DNA of 64,000 bases from assembly GCA_947444305.1 (NCBI GenBank), contig CANEZP010000010.1, positions 1 through 64,000 of the forward strand, in the 5' to 3' direction. The stretch comes from Pseudobdellovibrionaceae bacterium. GTDB lineage: Bacteria; Bdellovibrionota; Bdellovibrionia; Bdellovibrionales; UBA1609. A model generated the notes under the pieces. That model had not been told where the DNA came from. It saw nothing but the letters and a program-made list of their open reading frames with translations, and ran no database searches. This document shows positions 60,166 through 64,000 of this stretch, piece after piece (position 1 is the stretch's first letter; every line of letters starts with the position of its first letter). The position numbers were made by a program, and so were the translations under genes.

Positions 60166-61470
60166 ATGCGAATCGACTCCTGCTTTGACAGTCATGTGCA
60201 TTGGGCCGCGACCGGTGAATTCGTTCAGCGCTTGCAGCTCAATTCTCTTTCCTCCCCCGAAAAAATTCTGGAGCTCAAACCTTCTTCGCAACATTACCGC
60301 GGCGAGTGGTTGATCGGCTTCGGCTGGGACGACACCTTATGGGAAAATAAACCTACGCGCGCAGTTTTAGATCGGTGGTTTCCGGATACACCCGTGGCGC
60401 TGTCCCGCTGCGACGGGCACGTGCTTTGGTGCAACAGTGAAGCTTTGAAACGCGCGGGTCTCCTGGGCGGCGTTTCGCTCAAAGAACCGAACGGTGGGCG
60501 GGTCGAACGCGATGACCAAGGCGCGCCCACGGGATTGTTGGTCGACCAGGCGCGCGAACTCGTCGATAACCTGATTCCGCAACCCACCGCTTCGGAAACG
60601 CGCCGGCACTTACTCGAAGGCGTGAAGCGCTTTAACAAGGCCGGGTACACGCACATTCGCGACATGACTTGCGACGAGCACAAATGGAACGAGGCCGTGA
60701 AGATCGACGGCACGGGACTTCTCACGCTCGCGGTTGAAGAATACTTTTGGCTGAAGGAACCCGGCGCGCTCGACAGCGTACTCACTTTGCTTAACCGGGC
60801 AAAGAACGAAGCCCCCGAAAATTTGCGCGTGATGGGCGTCAAAATATTTTTGGACGGGGCCCTGGGCAGCGAGGGCGCGTGGCTTTCAAAATGCTACTGC
60901 GGCAAATCGCATTCGGGTCTACGTCTTTGGGAAGACTCAGCCCTTCGCGAAACATTAATCAAAACGTGGGAAAAAGGTTTTCAGGTGGCGTGCCACGCGA
61001 TCGGCGACGAAGCGGCCGACCGAATTGTCAGCCTCGCGGCCGGCCTCAACCAAGAGGGGATTAAAGGCACCTTACACATCGAGCACGGCGAACTCATTCG
61101 CGGTGAAACGATCAATAAGATGCGCGGACTTCCGTTCGAGGTTCACATGCAGCCTTCACACTGGCTAGGTGATCAGGTGTGGCTTAAAGAAAAAATCGGC
61201 GACCTCATCAACCACGCCTTTCCTTGGCGAAAATTGCAAGAAGCCGAAGTGCCGTTTGACTTCGGCAGTGACGCTCCGATCGAGCCCGCAAATATTGCGC
61301 GGATTTTCCAGGCGTTGAGACAATCGGCGGAGGCGGGAATCCCGCGTTTGCTCGGTTCGCCGGCGACGTACATGGGTCACCGTGATCTGTCGTGGACCCC
61401 GAACACTTTCACGCTGCTCGAGGACGAATCACCCGCGCAGGTCGTGTTCAAAGGCGAACATCTACTTTAG
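60166..61470 (+). CDS. Amidohydrolase family protein (YtcJ-like)
   Basis: 434 aa, cytoplasmic. FDSHVHWAA supplies the HxH metal pair, VKIFLDGALGSEGAW is the conserved segment near the carboxylated-lysine position, HAIGDEAADR and HIEHGELI give further His ligands, and FGSDAPIEP the catalytic Asp. The pattern matches the amidohydrolase-3 (YtcJ) group, which hydrolyses amide or related bonds of unknown substrates. The gene begins 35 bp after the Gly-rich gene, with the ribosome site in a hairpin. Convergent with the 355-aa gene. Confidence 0.85.
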   Translation: MRIDSCFDSHVHWAATGEFVQRLQLNSLSSPEKILELKPSSQHYRGEWLIGFGWDDTLWENKPTRAVLDRWFPDTPVALSRCDGHVLWCNSEALKRAGLLGGVSLKEPNGGRVERDDQGAPTGLLVDQARELVDNLIPQPTASETRRHLLEGVKRFNKAGYTHIRDMTCDEHKWNEAVKIDGTGLLTLAVEEYFWLKEPGALDSVLTLLNRAKNEAPENLRVMGVKIFLDGALGSEGAWLSKCYCGKSHSGLRLWEDSALRETLIKTWEKGFQVACHAIGDEAADRIVSLAAGLNQEGIKGTLHIEHGELIRGETINKMRGLPFEVHMQPSHWLGDQVWLKEKIGDLINHAFPWRKLQEAEVPFDFGSDAPIEPANIARIFQALRQSAEAGIPRLLGSPATYMGHRDLSWTPNTFTLLEDESPAQVVFKGEHLL

Positions 61471-62538
61471 TCACTCGTGGCCGTACGTGGTGGTCGGCTC
61501 GCGCTGATCTTTCGGTTTCTTTTGGCCGTTCACGATGATCGCGACAATAACGCCCGCGGCGACGCCTCCCCAAAGCCATTTCGATTTGTAGAACGCGGGC
61601 GCGCTCTCTTTAATTTCCATGCGTGGAAGTTCATCGCTTCGGCCGGGTGGATTTTGCGTGGCCGAATTGATTTGGCTGACCGGATTTAAGTTCACGATTT
61701 TAGCCGGCAAGGCCTCGCAAGTTAAACCCCAGAAGACCCGCGACTCTTTCAGCGCGGCCCCGGCGGGGGAGTACTGCGACTTCGTGCAGTCGCCCGTAAC
61801 CCAAGCCGATTTTTTCGGGCGGATGGATTTGAGTTCCGAAGGCGCGGCGGTCGCGACCACGGTTTGCCAAACCTCCGAAAGATAAGTGATCCGCAGCGAG
61901 GGCACGTGAAGCGGGAAGCCCGGGCAAGATTGGCGCGTGCATGGTACGCCGTTGACCAGCACCGTCGACCAGCCGTCGGCGAAGATAAAATCGGGAACTT
62001 GCACGCGGGGAACATCGCGGCGCAAACGTGAGAGCGCCTTCAATAGCGGCGGCGGAAACAACCCGCTTTCGGCCGAGACGTCGGCGCCGGTGGCGACGGC
62101 TTGTAATAAAAATTGATCTTGTTTATCGGCTTCGAGTTGCATCTGCGCCAGCCGTAAGAACGAATGCAGAAAAATTTGGCGGTCGGCCCGGGCCCAATCC
62201 TCGGCCGTAAACATGACGACAACTTCTTGGAAGCGGAGCTGCGCTTGCTCCTTAGAGTTTTCTAGAAATGATTTTTGTGCCGCCGCGAAGGCGGAGAGCA
62301 AGGCTTCGCGCTGTGCCGCCGCCGGCCTTTGCCGCAGCAAAAACTGGGAAGGCGCGAGCAGATCGGGATCGGCTTTGAGCGCCGCCCGGTATTCAAGCGC
62401 GGGCGTGTCGGGACCCTGGATGAGTACGGTGGCCAAGGCCATTTGGGGGTTGATCGAAAAAGAGGCCGGGCCTAAAGCCAACATACCCAACATTTTGCGT
62501 ACCGATAAACCGACGGGCCAACAAGGTAAACGCCGCAT
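61471..62538 (-). CDS. Exported hypothetical protein of the Tad-like block
   Basis: 355 aa with an N-terminal signal-like segment (MLGMLALGPASFSINPQMALA) and a C-terminal membrane helix (SKWLWGGVAAGVIVAIIVNG) before a basic tail. The middle is helical with TPR-like spacing (FLHSFLRLAQMQLEADKQDQFLLQA) and contains NGVPCTRQSCPG. It lies 2 bp downstream of the CpaB-like gene. By position it could correspond to the Bdellovibrio hit-locus neighbour of tad genes, but I cannot confirm this from sequence. Confidence 0.7.
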   Translation of the reverse strand: MRRLPCWPVGLSVRKMLGMLALGPASFSINPQMALATVLIQGPDTPALEYRAALKADPDLLAPSQFLLRQRPAAAQREALLSAFAAAQKSFLENSKEQAQLRFQEVVVMFTAEDWARADRQIFLHSFLRLAQMQLEADKQDQFLLQAVATGADVSAESGLFPPPLLKALSRLRRDVPRVQVPDFIFADGWSTVLVNGVPCTRQSCPGFPLHVPSLRITYLSEVWQTVVATAAPSELKSIRPKKSAWVTGDCTKSQYSPAGAALKESRVFWGLTCEALPAKIVNLNPVSQINSATQNPPGRSDELPRMEIKESAPAFYKSKWLWGGVAAGVIVAIIVNGQKKPKDQREPTTTYGHE

Positions 62539-62540
62539 TT

Positions 62541-63038
62541 CTAACTTCCTCCGTAAACGATTTTTTTGCGCTTCAGATTCGGGTTCTTTACAAACTCCGT
62601 TCCAACTTGATCGGGGCGCTTGACGATCACGGTAAATAAACCTCCGGACTTGAGTACGCGGGGCACTTCGTCCTCGGCGATCAAGATGGCGAAATGAGTG
62701 GGATTTTGCGGCGCCCGCAGGATCCGTACGTTTCGCGCGACCAAGCGCTGGCCCGGGCCGTTGTCCGCTCCCGCTTGAAAAAGATCAACCAAGCCGAAGC
62801 GTCCGAGAATGGAGTCCAGCGCTTCGTAATTCTGCACCTCGATCGGGACCAGAACGAAACCTTTCGGGATCAAGGTATCGACGTCCCGCGGCTGGTGCCG
62901 CGTCGCCGGCGGGGGCGGCGGGGTGGAGTTAACGGCGTAGGCGAGCAGCGGGAACAACGCCAGCACGCCCGCGTAGAGCATCACTTTTTTCTCCCAATCA
63001 AGGGTGGCGAGCCAGGCCTTCGCTCGAGCGAGAATCAT
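62541..63038 (-). CDS. CpaB/RcpC-like pilus assembly protein
   Basis: 165 aa from the ATG at 63038, which follows GAGGAGGCACG; the ORF-track start is inside upstream genes. One membrane helix (MLYAGVLALFPLLAYAV) is followed by a Pro linker and a periplasmic domain (PKGFVLVPIEVQNYEALDS, LVARNVRILRAPQNP, GGLFTVIVKRPDQ) that resembles the C-terminal part of CpaB. The SAF domain itself is not obvious. It overlaps the TadE-like mini gene as ATGA. Confidence 0.6.
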   Translation of the reverse strand: MILARAKAWLATLDWEKKVMLYAGVLALFPLLAYAVNSTPPPPPATRHQPRDVDTLIPKGFVLVPIEVQNYEALDSILGRFGLVDLFQAGADNGPGQRLVARNVRILRAPQNPTHFAILIAEDEVPRVLKSGGLFTVIVKRPDQVGTEFVKNPNLKRKKIVYGGS

Positions 63039-63184
63039 CGTGCCTCCTCGGACAGAACGGCGTTGCGGAAGAACCCTTTCGTTTGCGCCGCGAACTGCTG
63101 GACCAGAAGTACGAACGAGGTGAGCACGATCAAAACCATGACCACCTCGACGGTGCATTGGCCGCGACGATTTGAACTTTCCAT
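63035..63184 (-). CDS. 49-aa TadE/Flp-like mini-pilin
   Basis: Not in the ORF track. ATG at 63184 gives MESSNRRGQCTVEVVMVLIVLTSF...LSEEAR. A basic start, a possible prepilin cleavage after Gly, glutamate at +5 (GQCTVE) and a 20-residue hydrophobic stretch are typical of TadE or Flp-type pilins processed by TadV-type peptidases. It overlaps the upstream gene by 55 bp and the CpaB-like gene by 4 bp (ATGA). Confidence 0.65.
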   Translation of the reverse strand: MESSNRRGQCTVEVVMVLIVLTSFVLLVQQFAAQTKGFFRNAVLSEEAR

Positions 63185-63900
63185 TGTTTCTGTTTACCTT
63201 TGAGGGTGACCGAACATTCGGTGGTTTGTTTTAAAGCGATATCCTTATTTAGGGTGTTGACGCCGGCGAACGGTGGCCGGAGGTCGGATTGAAAGCGAAA
63301 TCGATGCTGCTGCAGCAATTGGAAGAACGGCAGCGTTTCGTAATCGGGAGTCAGTGAAGCCGGAGGCCGGGCCTCGACCGCGAGCGCCCGCCAGTAGTAA
63401 CGGCGCGAATCCAGCGAGGCGACACGTAGTGTTCGCAATCGCTCACGTAAACGCCGGTGACCGAAATGCCTTTGGCGGTCGGCTTGCGCCAGCAACGCCT
63501 GTTGCTGCGTACGAAGTGCGATTTGCTGAAGCACGACCGCCGCCCAATAAGCCTTCGCCGCGGCTAACGCGTAAGGGTTGCCGGAAGCGAGCGCCACTTT
63601 GACCGCCCGGTCCGCGGCCGCGCGCTGAGTACGCAAGATTTTGGCGCGGGGATTCAAACGCAAAAGCTGATCAAGCGTGCCGGCCAGTTCCTGCTGGAGT
63701 TGCGAGGCTTGCTGCACGCAATGGGATTGCGCCAGCGACTTGCGCTTCAGAATATAAAACGAACAGCAGAGCGCGATGAACAACGCCGCCGCAAACGGCG
63801 CGAGGCAGAGTAAACTCACCAATGCAAAGCCCTGCTCCGAACCAAGTGGCGTGCATCCAGACGCTTGCGAACCTGTAGTTGATATTTGTTTATCTTCCAT
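63130..63900 (-). CDS. TadE/TadG-like membrane protein
   Basis: 256 aa from the ATG at 63900, preceded by GGGAGG. A basic-polar N-terminus, EQGFALVSLLCLAPFAAALFIALCCSF as a single membrane helix with a pilin-like GFALV start, then a long helical Arg/Gln/Ala-rich region and a C-terminal beta-rich part (ECSVTLKGKQKQWKVQIV). This fits a TadE/TadG-type minor pilin or anchor. It is embedded in the Tad-like block. Confidence 0.6.
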   Translation of the reverse strand: MEDKQISTTGSQASGCTPLGSEQGFALVSLLCLAPFAAALFIALCCSFYILKRKSLAQSHCVQQASQLQQELAGTLDQLLRLNPRAKILRTQRAAADRAVKVALASGNPYALAAAKAYWAAVVLQQIALRTQQQALLAQADRQRHFGHRRLRERLRTLRVASLDSRRYYWRALAVEARPPASLTPDYETLPFFQLLQQHRFRFQSDLRPPFAGVNTLNKDIALKQTTECSVTLKGKQKQWKVQIVAANAPSRWSWF

Positions 63901-64000
63901 CTTACGTCGGCCTCCCAAAATTCATGTTTGCCGCGCACGCCGGATCTTAGGCGAGCTTCGTCCAAACGGCCCCAAGCGAGCGCGGCGCTTAGTTTTTGAT
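63816..64000 (-). CDS. 3' end of an upstream gene, partial
   Basis: Reading from base 63998 on the minus strand, an open frame gives QKLSAALAWGRLDEARLR...SRALHW and stops at 63816, overlapping the TadE/G-like gene by 85 bp. The composition and codon use look coding, but a second short open frame ends at 63922, so the frame is not certain. The rest of the gene lies outside the window. Confidence 0.45.
   Translation of the reverse strand, partial: QKLSAALAWGRLDEARLRSGVRGKHEFWEADVRWKINKYQLQVRKRLDARHLVRSRALHW

Overview
The window looks like chromosomal DNA from a Bdellovibrionota-type (Bdellovibrio-like) Gram-negative bacterium. The support is a complete flagellar export cluster with the polar-placement pair FlhF/FlhG, Tad/Flp-type secretion genes, DUF507 genes next to a GroES, many secreted proteins, lipoproteins and small outer-membrane barrels, and GC-rich coding DNA. 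This assignment is inferred from gene content; no marker gene fixes the genus. No rRNA, tRNA, CRISPR array, insertion sequence or prophage was seen, apart from a truncated tail-fibre-type S74 chaperone domain at the left edge.

Layout. 1-2.2 kb: S74 fragment, pfkA, an array of hairpins, HU and YacG. 2.2-5.9 kb: two lipoproteins, then an outer-membrane barrel coupled to a secreted protein with a possible transglycosylase-like segment. 5.9-11.1 kb: minus-strand operon of two hypothetical genes, ileS, lspA and lgt. 11.1-17.7 kb: a secreted protein behind a region with DnaA-box-like sequences, a class III adenylate cyclase with extra domains, and a CHASE2 histidine kinase with a sigma-54 activator. 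17.9-22.4 kb: a lipoprotein, a secreted HExxH protein and a class A PBP. 22.4-28 kb: DUF507-DUF507-GroES (GroES carries a histone-H1-like tail), a porin-like barrel, a secreted protein and a KamA-family radical SAM enzyme. 28-32.7 kb: a four-gene export operon ending in a DUF1501 protein and including a CxxCH c-type haem protein. 32.8-38.8 kb: PcrA/UvrD helicase, an HExxH lipoprotein with an overlapping barrel gene, a SPOR protein and inositol monophosphatase.

39-50.1 kb is the flagellar operon fliL-fliM-fliN-fliO-fliP-fliQ-fliR-flhB-flhA-flhF-flhG followed by fliA, preceded by a well-matched sigma-54 promoter. 50.3-53.7 kb carries an RpoH-like sigma factor that also has a Lys/Ala/Pro tail, a PHA-system-like protein and aspS. 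53.9-64 kb holds a small gene between two identical 20-bp palindromes, a CpaF-type ATPase with its secretin, a receiver-histidine kinase, a Gly/Pro/Tyr-rich secreted protein and an amidohydrolase. It ends in a second Tad-like block (hypothetical, CpaB-like, a 49-aa TadE-like gene missing from the ORF track, a TadE/G-like gene and a partial gene).

The best candidates for something undescribed are: H1-like tails on both a co-chaperonin and a heat-shock-type sigma factor; the DUF1501/cytochrome operon; a 99-bp element present twice with conserved ends and unrelated cores; a 19-bp tandem repeat present at two loci; and the split Tad locus with a mini-pilin.
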